Below are positions 25,583 through 32,220 of a DNA stretch of 50,268 nucleotides, piece after piece (the stretch's first letter is position 1; the number at the start of each line of letters is the position of its first letter). The DNA comes from Clostridia bacterium (GTDB lineage: Bacteria > Bacillota > Clostridia > Acetivibrionales > DSM-2933): positions 1 through 50,268 of the forward strand of contig JAOABQ010000101.1 in assembly GCA_026418275.1 (NCBI GenBank). Direction: 5' to 3'. The translations under genes and the position numbers were made by a program. The notes under the pieces are model-generated. The model searched no databases and was not told the DNA's origin. It worked only from the letters and a program-made list of their open reading frames with translations.

Positions 25583-27484
25583 ATGACAGATTGTATCGGA
25601 GATTGCAGAACCTGTACGTCATCACATGCTTCTATACAAGAAATGTATGTGAGGACAAAGGAATTAGGAATAAAAACAACATTTGACAGATACCAGGATC
25701 AATTGCCCCAATGTGGTTTCGGTATGGAAGGGGTATGCTGCCAGTTATGCTCCCACGGACCTTGCAGAATTACACCAAAAGCACCAAGGGCCATATGCGG
25801 CGCTACAGCAGATACCATTGCTGCAAGAAACATGTTAAGGCTTGAATGTCATGGTCTTTCAGCCTACTGCCATCAGTTGGAGGAAGCGATTGATACATTA
25901 AGGGCTACTGCACAGGGAAAAACTCCCTATAAAATACATGAAGAGGGCAAGCTTAGGGAAATTGCAGGCATCCTTGGCCTTGATAATAAAAAGGAAAAGA
26001 ATGCATTGGCAATCGATCTTGCGGATGCCATAACACACGAACTTAGAAAAGGTTCAAATGAACCCTTGAAGTTGGTTGAATTGCTTGCACCCAAAGGAAG
26101 ATTGGAGAAATGGGGTAAACTTGGAATTATCCCCGGCGGTCCCCTGTCAGAACTAAGGGATGCCATGACGATGACAATGTCAAACATCAATACAGACCCG
26201 GTTAGTCTTTTGCTTACCGCTATGAAGCTTTCAATTGCTACCGGTTATATGGGATTGATTGCCACCATCACACTCCAGGACATCATTTTGGGTAATCCTC
26301 AAATTGGTAAATCTGAGGCTGACTTGGGAGTCATTGATCCAAACACGGTCAATATTGTAGCCCACGGCCATGTTCCCTATGTAGCGGTTGCGGTATTGAA
26401 TGAAATTGCCAATAACAAAGAGCTTCAAAACAAAGCAAAAACACTTGGTGCAAGCGGCATCAAGCTTTACGGCTCTATGGATACAGGTCAGGAACTGCTC
26501 CAAAGAATGGGTACAGCGGGAAAAGGCTATGCAGGACAGCTTGGGAACTGGCTTACACAGGAGCTTATGGTTTCCACCGGTGCCATTGACCTTGTTATGA
26601 TGGACCTTAACTGTTCCATCCCCGGAATGAAGCTTGCTGCCGATAAATTCCACACAAAGGTAGTGTCCGTATCCCATGTAATCAGAATGGAAGGAGTTAC
26701 CACAAATATTGATTACAAGCCTGAGAAGGTTAAGGAACAGGCTGTAGAATTAATCAATCTTGCCTTGGAAGCTTATAAAAACAGAGGCAATGTCAATGCG
26801 GTCCACATTCCCAAGTATAAATCCGACGTAATCGCAGGTGTTGGGGTTGAGTCCTTGCTCAATGTCCTTGGCGGAAGCATTGATCCCCTGCTTGGTGTTA
26901 TTAAGGATGGCACAGTGAAAGGGATTGCCGCTGTAGTAGGATGTACAAATAACAGAAACGGTCACGACTCCGCCTCCATTACTTTGATCAAGGAACTTTT
27001 AAAGAGAGACATTTTGGTTATTACTTCAGGCTGTGTTTCAAGCGGTGCCCAGATCGAAGGACTGCAAACCCTGGAAGCTTCAAAATATGCCGGAAGCAAG
27101 CTTCAAGGCATTTGTAAGGCACTGGGTATCCCTCCTGTGCTCAATTTCGGGTCTTGCATCGATATCGGAAGAATCGGAATTGCGGTTACAGCTATTGCCA
27201 ATGCCCTTGGGGTTGATACCAGCGACCTTCCGGTAGCAGCATCGGCACCTGAGTACCTTGAACAAAAAGCTGTAGCCGACGGATTCTTCGCTGTTACCTT
27301 TGGACTCTTGACCCATCTCGGACCTGTTCCGCCTGTAGCTGGGGCGCCCGGTGTGGTGAAAATTCTTACCCAGGATGTAGAAGCCTTAGTTGGCGGGAAG
27401 GTGTGCGTAGAACAGGATATGGTGAAAGCAGCAGAAGCCATTGAGGATCATATCATGTCCAAAAGAAAAGGTCTTGGCATTTAA
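25583..27484 (+). CDS. cooS: Anaerobic carbon monoxide dehydrogenase, catalytic subunit
   Basis: 633 aa, full length for CooS, which oxidises CO to CO2 at a Ni-Fe-S C-cluster and passes electrons through B and D clusters. The D/B-cluster cysteines are in QCGFGMEGVCCQLCSHGPCR with the last B ligand in RAICGA (residues about 43-74). C-cluster ligands follow in order: VAHGHVPY (His), DLNCSIPGM, VVGCTNNRNG, VITSGCVSSG and NFGSCIDIGR. HTKVVSVSHV matches the catalytic His region. An extra CIGDCRTC lies at the N-terminus. GGAGG precedes the ATG. Downstream are a CooF-like ferredoxin and a FNOR flavoprotein, an arrangement known from Clostridia and Carboxydothermus and linked to NAD(P)H formation or oxidative stress. 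No acetyl-CoA synthase, cooC or hydrogenase genes are in the window. Confidence 0.95.
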   Translation: MTDCIGDCRTCTSSHASIQEMYVRTKELGIKTTFDRYQDQLPQCGFGMEGVCCQLCSHGPCRITPKAPRAICGATADTIAARNMLRLECHGLSAYCHQLEEAIDTLRATAQGKTPYKIHEEGKLREIAGILGLDNKKEKNALAIDLADAITHELRKGSNEPLKLVELLAPKGRLEKWGKLGIIPGGPLSELRDAMTMTMSNINTDPVSLLLTAMKLSIATGYMGLIATITLQDIILGNPQIGKSEADLGVIDPNTVNIVAHGHVPYVAVAVLNEIANNKELQNKAKTLGASGIKLYGSMDTGQELLQRMGTAGKGYAGQLGNWLTQELMVSTGAIDLVMMDLNCSIPGMKLAADKFHTKVVSVSHVIRMEGVTTNIDYKPEKVKEQAVELINLALEAYKNRGNVNAVHIPKYKSDVIAGVGVESLLNVLGGSIDPLLGVIKDGTVKGIAAVVGCTNNRNGHDSASITLIKELLKRDILVITSGCVSSGAQIEGLQTLEASKYAGSKLQGICKALGIPPVLNFGSCIDIGRIGIAVTAIANALGVDTSDLPVAASAPEYLEQKAVADGFFAVTFGLLTHLGPVPPVAGAPGVVKILTQDVEALVGGKVCVEQDMVKAAEAIEDHIMSKRKGLGI

Positions 27485-27503
27485 CATTTAAATAATAATA
27501 TAA

Positions 27504-27536
27504 CGCACAAAAGACATACTTTCATGCTTTTGTGCG
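27504..27536 (+). terminator. Intercistronic hairpin 1 (cooS-cooF)
   Basis: CGCACAAAAG (27504-27513) pairs perfectly with CTTTTGTGCG (27527-27536); no clear T-run follows, so partial termination or mRNA 3'-end protection of cooS is likely. Confidence 0.65.
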
Positions 27537-27600
27537 CTTATATTATCTATATTGAATGCGATAAAGAATATACATCATGCTTCAAATTCCTTGATTAAAT

Positions 27601-27643
27601 ATCGTGAAAATTTAATTTATCCATAAAAAATCATTTTCACGAT
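27601..27643 (+). other. Intercistronic hairpin 2 (cooS-cooF)
   Basis: ATCGTGAAAAT (27601-27611) pairs perfectly with ATTTTCACGAT (27633-27643) across a 21-base AT-rich loop; it lies 83 bp before the cooF start and could mark an RNA processing site. Confidence 0.5.
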
Positions 27644-27725
27644 CTAACTGGATTTCTATGGTAAAACAAATGCTTCCTTGTAATTTATTTGTGATTTTGA
27701 TTTTAACAAAATGAGGTGGACAGTC

Positions 27726-28232
27726 ATGAAAAGAATTTATGTAATAAAAGAAAAATGCAACGGCTGCATGAACTGTGTAGTCGCATGTCAGAAAGCTCAT
27801 GCCGACTCGGAATTCTATGCGCCCATCAGAGATATGGAGCCCTCAAGGATTCACCTGCAGGTTGTAGAAAAAAGTCCTGTCCCCCTGGTATGCCGTCATT
27901 GTGAGGAACCTGCGTGTGTGAAGGCCTGTATGACCGGAGCTATGCAAAAAGATGAAAAAACCGGAATTGTATCCAATGAGTTCAATCCTCAAAAATGTGT
28001 CGGCTGCTGGATGTGTGTGATGGCATGTCCATTTGGTGTCATATCCCCCAAGAAGGATGGTGACAGGAAGATTGCCGTAAAATGTGATATGTGTGTAAAA
28101 AGAGGCTCCCCTGCATGTGTGGATTCCTGTCCGAAAGGTGCTATTTTGTATATGGAGGAGGATGAATTTGCAGAATATAAAAGGCAATTATCCGTGGAAG
28201 AAAGCAGTCTTAGGCAGGACGGTGATTCATAA
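27726..28232 (+). CDS. cooF: CooF-like four-cluster ferredoxin
   Basis: 168 aa from ATG 27726, with GAGGTGG seven bases upstream. Four cysteine groups of a 4x[4Fe-4S] DMSO-reductase-B/CooF-type ferredoxin are complete: CNGCMNCVVAC, CRHCEEPACVKAC, CVGCWMCVMAC and CDMCVKRGSPACVDSC. It should carry electrons from CooS to the flavoprotein encoded immediately downstream (ATG right after this stop codon) or to other acceptors. The 240-bp gap from cooS holds two hairpins, so the amounts of the subunits may be set separately. Confidence 0.9.
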   Translation: MKRIYVIKEKCNGCMNCVVACQKAHADSEFYAPIRDMEPSRIHLQVVEKSPVPLVCRHCEEPACVKACMTGAMQKDEKTGIVSNEFNPQKCVGCWMCVMACPFGVISPKKDGDRKIAVKCDMCVKRGSPACVDSCPKGAILYMEEDEFAEYKRQLSVEESSLRQDGDS

Positions 28233-29522
28233 ATGAAATACTTGATTATAGGAAATGGAGCTGCAGGAATAGCCGCAGCGGCAAAGATCCGCAAATTGGA
28301 TAAAACCGGTGAAATTACAATTTTATCTTCGGAAAGCTATCCTGTATATTCCAAATGTTTGCTCCCGGACTTTTTGTCCGGTGAAATCTCCGAGGACAGA
28401 ATGTTTATCCGGGAAAAGGATTTTTATACAAAGAAAAATATCACGGTCTATTACAATCATAAGGTTATAGATATTGATTTCAGGTTAAAACATGTAATCA
28501 CAGATTGCTCTGATAACTTCTCGGAAACAGGATCTATTTTCACCTATGATAAGTTGTTGATAGCCAGCGGCAGCACCCAGATTCTCCCCCCAATTAAAGG
28601 GCTTGAATACGGAAATGCTTATTTTTTAAGTACCTTGGATGATGCAAAAAGAATTATCGAGGATTCCAAGGATGCCAGAAAAATTTTGATCATTGGGGCT
28701 GGCTTTGTCGGGCTTGAAGCAGCACTTAACCTTTATAAGAAGGGAAAAGAAGTAACGGTTATTGAAAAAGCGCCAAGAATTCTTCCAGGCCAGTTAGATG
28801 AAAAAGCATCAAAAATGATAGAAAACACCCTTACAGAGGAAGGGATACGGCTGGCATTAAACAGTGCTGTTTCGGAAGTTACGTCGTCGATTTATTCAAA
28901 TATAGTGAAGCTTTTTACCGGGAATCATACAAAATCCGTTGTTTTGGATGACGGAAGAAGATTTAAAGCGGATATGATCATTGTCGCGGCAGGTTCAAAG
29001 CCCAACCTGGATTTCATTGATAAAGATTTATTGAAAATCAACAAAGGAATTTTGGTGGACAGAACCATGCAATCTTCAGTAAAAGACGTATACGCGGCCG
29101 GGGATGTGGTAGAATCTATTGATGCCGTAACAGGGGTGAATTCATTAAGTCCCATATGGCCCAATGCAGTAATACAAGGAGAGGTTGCCGGAAGTAATAT
29201 GGCAGGTATTAAACGGGATTTTGATCATCTTATCAGCATGCAAAACGCATCCGAATTCCGGGAAATTCCAATGATTGCAATGGGTATTACAGCACCGGAC
29301 GGCCAGGAATATGAAGAGTACTTGGATCATAGACCGACGGATATGGTTTACCGGAAGCTGGTCATTAAAGACGACGTTGTTGTCGGTATGATTTTTCTCG
29401 GCGATATAAAAAATGCAGGCGTAATTGGAGCACTCATGAAGCAAAAAATCAATGTGGGAAAAATAAAAAGAAATATGCTGAATTCAAATTTCGGCTATAG
29501 TGAAGTAAGCATACTTTTATAA
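28233..29522 (+). CDS. FNOR-type NAD(P)/FAD oxidoreductase of the CODH operon
   Basis: 429 aa. FAD motif YLIIGNGAAGIAAAAKIRKL at the N-terminus; NAD(P) motif ILIIGAGFVGLEAALNLYKK near residue 152; VYAAGDVVESIDAVTG near 290 as second FAD contact; C-terminal dimerisation domain with YRKLVIKDDVVVGMIFLGDI. It belongs to the pyridine nucleotide-disulfide/NADH:rubredoxin reductase class and lacks a redox-active CxxxxC pair near the FAD. The start codon directly follows the cooF stop (translational coupling). Known in comparable loci: the CooS-CooF-FNOR chain links CO oxidation to NAD(P)+ reduction. A strong terminator ends the operon. Confidence 0.88.
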   Translation: MKYLIIGNGAAGIAAAAKIRKLDKTGEITILSSESYPVYSKCLLPDFLSGEISEDRMFIREKDFYTKKNITVYYNHKVIDIDFRLKHVITDCSDNFSETGSIFTYDKLLIASGSTQILPPIKGLEYGNAYFLSTLDDAKRIIEDSKDARKILIIGAGFVGLEAALNLYKKGKEVTVIEKAPRILPGQLDEKASKMIENTLTEEGIRLALNSAVSEVTSSIYSNIVKLFTGNHTKSVVLDDGRRFKADMIIVAAGSKPNLDFIDKDLLKINKGILVDRTMQSSVKDVYAAGDVVESIDAVTGVNSLSPIWPNAVIQGEVAGSNMAGIKRDFDHLISMQNASEFREIPMIAMGITAPDGQEYEEYLDHRPTDMVYRKLVIKDDVVVGMIFLGDIKNAGVIGALMKQKINVGKIKRNMLNSNFGYSEVSILL

Positions 29523-29565
29523 TATACTTGAAAGGGCAGTTGGGTAAGCTGCCCTTTCAAGTATA
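29523..29565 (+). terminator. Terminator of the cooS operon
   Basis: Perfect 17-bp stem: TATACTTGAAAGGGCAG (29523-29539) with 29549-29565, nine-base loop. It also ends the convergent methyltransferase gene on the minus strand. Confidence 0.85.
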
Positions 29566-29577
29566 CATGTTTAAATA

Positions 29578-30264
29578 TTACTCCTTCATCCCATAGAACC
29601 CGGCTTGCATGTAAGAGGCCCAAAACACCTCTACCGTTGAAAAACCAGCCGTTCTCAACAATTCAAGATGTTCTTCAATTGTGATAGGAAAGTACTCCTT
29701 ATCCAATCTATAGATATGTTTATGCGCTTCTTCGTCACTTTTTCCCTGCAATATTTGAAACTGCTTCCACCGTTCTAAGCCGATCTTCAAACCTGCTTCT
29801 GATAGGGGACGGATATTTTCAAAGGTTATGTATATACCCCCAGGTTTCAATAATCTGAAGCAATTTTTAGTCGCGGCTTTCCTTCCCTCCTGCTGGAGGT
29901 AGTGATGTGCCTGAATTGCCGTGATTACATCAAAACTCTCATCGGGCAGTTCAATCTCTTCGGTCGATAAAATCCCCAGGCTTTCCATTTTCATACTATC
30001 CGTTTTATCTATCTTTTTCATGGCAATATCCATCATTTCGGCTGATGGGTCTGCAAGCACAAACTTTGTACTTTTGAATGCTTTCATTGCATCCACTGCA
30101 AAAGTACCTGTCCCGCAGCCTGTATCCAACCACTTTTGAGGTGTTGGGTTGATCCTTTTTACAAGGTCTATGGTTTCAGAATGAAACAGATCATAATTCG
30201 GTATGGTAGCCCTTATCTTTTCATCGTATTCTAAAGCCATATGTGCTGTTTTGTTATCATTCAC
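29578..30264 (-). CDS. Class I SAM-dependent methyltransferase
   Basis: 228 aa. Motif I is KWLDTGCGTGTFAVDAMKAF (residues about 40-60); motif II FVLADPSAEMM; motif IV ESFDVITAIQAHHYL; motif V/VI FRLLKPGGIYITFENIRP, a complete small-molecule methyltransferase fold like UbiE/Methyltransf_25. Substrate unknown. Its ATG lies within the last codons of the GNAT gene (8-bp overlap), so they are translated together. Control is probably through the leader upstream of the GNAT gene. Confidence 0.85.
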   Translation of the reverse strand: MNDNKTAHMALEYDEKIRATIPNYDLFHSETIDLVKRINPTPQKWLDTGCGTGTFAVDAMKAFKSTKFVLADPSAEMMDIAMKKIDKTDSMKMESLGILSTEEIELPDESFDVITAIQAHHYLQQEGRKAATKNCFRLLKPGGIYITFENIRPLSEAGLKIGLERWKQFQILQGKSDEEAHKHIYRLDKEYFPITIEEHLELLRTAGFSTVEVFWASYMQAGFYGMKE

Positions 30265-30826
30265 GGCTTACACTCCTCTTATCTCTCATATCCCAATTGC
30301 TGCTTTTAAAATTCAATTTTTTTATATCGGGTTCCCAAGCATATGCTGCAAACTTTTGATTCTCTCCACCTATTCCGAAGGTTTTTTTTCCGATTTCCCT
30401 TCCTCCGATTTTTTCATAAAACCTTCTATAGGGATTCTTCTCCAAAACCCATACAAGCATTGATTGGAAGCCCATATTTACAAGCTTTTTGGCTGATTGT
30501 GCCATAAGTTCTTTTCCGGCCCCAGTATTCTGATATTCCTTCAGCACATAGATCGCATAAACTTCTCCATCGATCCCGTATTTCCCTTCTCTTTCAGGGC
30601 CACCGGCAGCAAGCCCGGCAATTGTTCCCTCCCATTCAGCTACAATTAAAAAATTTTGGGGACTTTTTAAAATTTCACCGAATTGTTCTGCCTGGTCATT
30701 TACCTCAAAGTGATCAAGGATATCATCCGGAATAAGTCCCCTATAGGTAGAGCGCCAGGTATCTATTTTGACTTTTGCTATATCTATTAAATCTTTATGG
30801 TTTGCATCCCGTATAACAAATTTCAT
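30257..30826 (-). CDS. GNAT family N-acetyltransferase
   Basis: 189 aa from ATG 30826 (MKFVIRDANH), with GGAGGG seven bases upstream; a longer frame starts at 30844 inside that ribosome site. The GNAT motifs are present: IRDANHKDLIDIAKVKIDTW at the N-terminus, EVYAIYVLKEYQNTGAGKEL (motif A, with the V..eyqntG.G.L acetyl-CoA loop) and SMLVWVLEKNPYRRFYEKIG (motif B, 'n..a..fYek.Gf' type). The substrate is unknown; close relatives include amine and antibiotic acetyltransferases. The gene overlaps the methyltransferase and is preceded by a terminator-bearing leader. Confidence 0.85.
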   Translation of the reverse strand: MKFVIRDANHKDLIDIAKVKIDTWRSTYRGLIPDDILDHFEVNDQAEQFGEILKSPQNFLIVAEWEGTIAGLAAGGPEREGKYGIDGEVYAIYVLKEYQNTGAGKELMAQSAKKLVNMGFQSMLVWVLEKNPYRRFYEKIGGREIGKKTFGIGGENQKFAAYAWEPDIKKLNFKSSNWDMRDKRSVSRE

Positions 30827-30988
30827 CTTTATTCCCTCCATCAATATTGAACACGATAAACCATTGAAAATAAAGAAACCCGCAGGGTCACATTCTGTGA
30901 CTCCGCGGGTATACTCTCCACGTGTAAGGCTCTACACCTCTATGCAGCTCAGACAACTTTGCCCTTATACATACTCACCTTTTGAAAT
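30827..30988 (-). other. 5' leader RNA of the GNAT-methyltransferase operon
   Basis: A candidate promoter (TTGACA at 31012-31017 read on the minus strand, 17-bp spacer, AAAAAT) would start a leader of about 150 bases. It holds a small hairpin GTGTA-GAGCCT-TACAC (around 30921-30936), a seven-codon frame with start in AGTATGTATAAGGGC, and a strong intrinsic terminator at 30878-30910, then the ribosome site of the GNAT gene. This is the form of a riboswitch or attenuator. It does not match a class I can name. Confidence 0.5.
30878..30910 (-). terminator. Leader terminator before the GNAT gene
   Basis: ACCCGC-AGG-GTCACA (30878-30892) pairs with TGTGAC-TCC-GCGGGT (30896-30910), two mismatches in 15 bp and a three-base loop; the minus strand continues TTTCTTTATTTT. 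It could also terminate the Kelch gene. Confidence 0.75.
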
Positions 30989-31088
30989 ATTTTTGCATAT
31001 GTTTTCCAGTTTGTCAATAGTTTTAATTACCAATATTATAATATTCATTAAATAACATGATGTAAAGTGAGTAAATGGACAAAATATC

Positions 31089-32051
31089 TTATGGCGTATA
31101 TTCATATACACCCTTCTGATCACGGCTTGCGGATGATCCGCCAACTGCATAGATTTTACCATTGATGGCTGCAGCACCAAGCCTTGTTATATAAAGAGGC
31201 AAACTTTCTTTTAAAATCCAGACATCCTTCACTGGATCATATACTTGAACCGTATCCTTATTTCCTGAAACAGGTTCGTTTCCTCCAATTGCAAATATAT
31301 TTCCGTTAACAACAGCAACACCTAAATGCTCCCTTTGTCCGTACATTTTCCCCTGCTTGCCGGTCCACACATCGGTTACAGGATCATATACTTCAACAGT
31401 CATATATCCCATTCCCATATATTGCGTCGTTCCCCCAACGGCATATATCTTTCCGTTGACCGCAGCCGCCTTAAAGGCATACCGTGGCCCAGGCATATTG
31501 GCCTTGGTGGTCCAGACATTTTTGACAGGGTCATATTCTTCCACAGTGCTAAGCACACACCTTTGGTTGGTATATTTATATCCTCCCATAACATATATCC
31601 TGCCATTGACTGCAGCAATACCGAAAAAGATCCTTCCGGTTGGCATACTGGCCTTTTCGGTCCAAGTATCCGTCACTGGGTCGTATTCCTCCACTGTATT
31701 TAAATATTTCCCATCTTTTCCGTATCCCCCAACAGCATAAATTTTCCCATTAACTACCGCTGCTCCAAGGTACGATCTTGGGGTTGGCATATTTGCCTTT
31801 TTAACCCAAAGGTATTTTATGGGATCGTATTCTTCCACAGAGTTCATATAACTTACTCCAAAGCCACTTCCCCCTACCGCATACAGCTTGCCGTTTACTT
31901 CTACAACATCGTGCCCCGATCTTGCTTCCAAGAGGCTTGCTTTGGCCGCCCATGCATTATTTGTTGCTGAGTAAACATATGCACCCAATAACAGCTGAGT
32001 AGCCAAAACCATACACATGACCCCGGCAAACAGTTTTTTAATCCGTTTCAT
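31089..32051 (-). CDS. Secreted Kelch-repeat beta-propeller protein
   Basis: 320 aa from ATG 32051, which has GGAGGA six bases upstream; the open frame extends further without a ribosome site. Residues 1-36 are a signal peptide (MKRIKKLFAGVMCMVLATQL, ends YVYSA). Six Kelch blades follow, each about 48 residues with GKIYAVGG, VEEYDP and a W at the blade end (for example VEEYDPVTDTWTEKASMPTG). The repeats are close to one another, so they were recently amplified. Without any attached catalytic or dockerin module, it is probably an extracellular binding protein. It is divergent from the STAND regulator gene. Confidence 0.85.
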   Translation of the reverse strand: MKRIKKLFAGVMCMVLATQLLLGAYVYSATNNAWAAKASLLEARSGHDVVEVNGKLYAVGGSGFGVSYMNSVEEYDPIKYLWVKKANMPTPRSYLGAAVVNGKIYAVGGYGKDGKYLNTVEEYDPVTDTWTEKASMPTGRIFFGIAAVNGRIYVMGGYKYTNQRCVLSTVEEYDPVKNVWTTKANMPGPRYAFKAAAVNGKIYAVGGTTQYMGMGYMTVEVYDPVTDVWTGKQGKMYGQREHLGVAVVNGNIFAIGGNEPVSGNKDTVQVYDPVKDVWILKESLPLYITRLGAAAINGKIYAVGGSSASRDQKGVYEYTP

Positions 32052-32167
32052 ACCAATTCCTCCTTTATATTTTTTGTTTTCCAGTACACATTCTAGCATA
32101 ATCATTTGTTGACAAAATTGAATTTTTGTTGATCCCATTTTCAAAAACACAAATGCATTTATTTATA

Positions 32168-32196
32168 TTGAGACCAGATTCCAAATGTTATATAAT
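32168..32196 (+). promoter_or_regulatory. Promoter of the STAND gene
   Basis: TTGAGA (32168-32173), 17-bp spacer, perfect TATAAT (32191-32196). It overlaps the upstream ATG at 32185, so that codon cannot be the start. Confidence 0.7.
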
Positions 32197-32220
32197 CCCA
32201 TATATGGAGGTGAATTCGGA

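Noticed and set aside
27103..27441. 112-aa minus-strand frame within cooS
   Set aside because: Shadow of cooS, which has all its cluster ligands in the plus frame.
25583..29522. A full Wood-Ljungdahl or energy-converting hydrogenase locus around cooS
   Set aside because: No acetyl-CoA synthase, corrinoid protein, cooC or hydrogenase genes are present in the window.
31326..31740. Plus-strand frames across the Kelch gene
   Set aside because: They are products of the Kelch repeat codon pattern and contain no family features.
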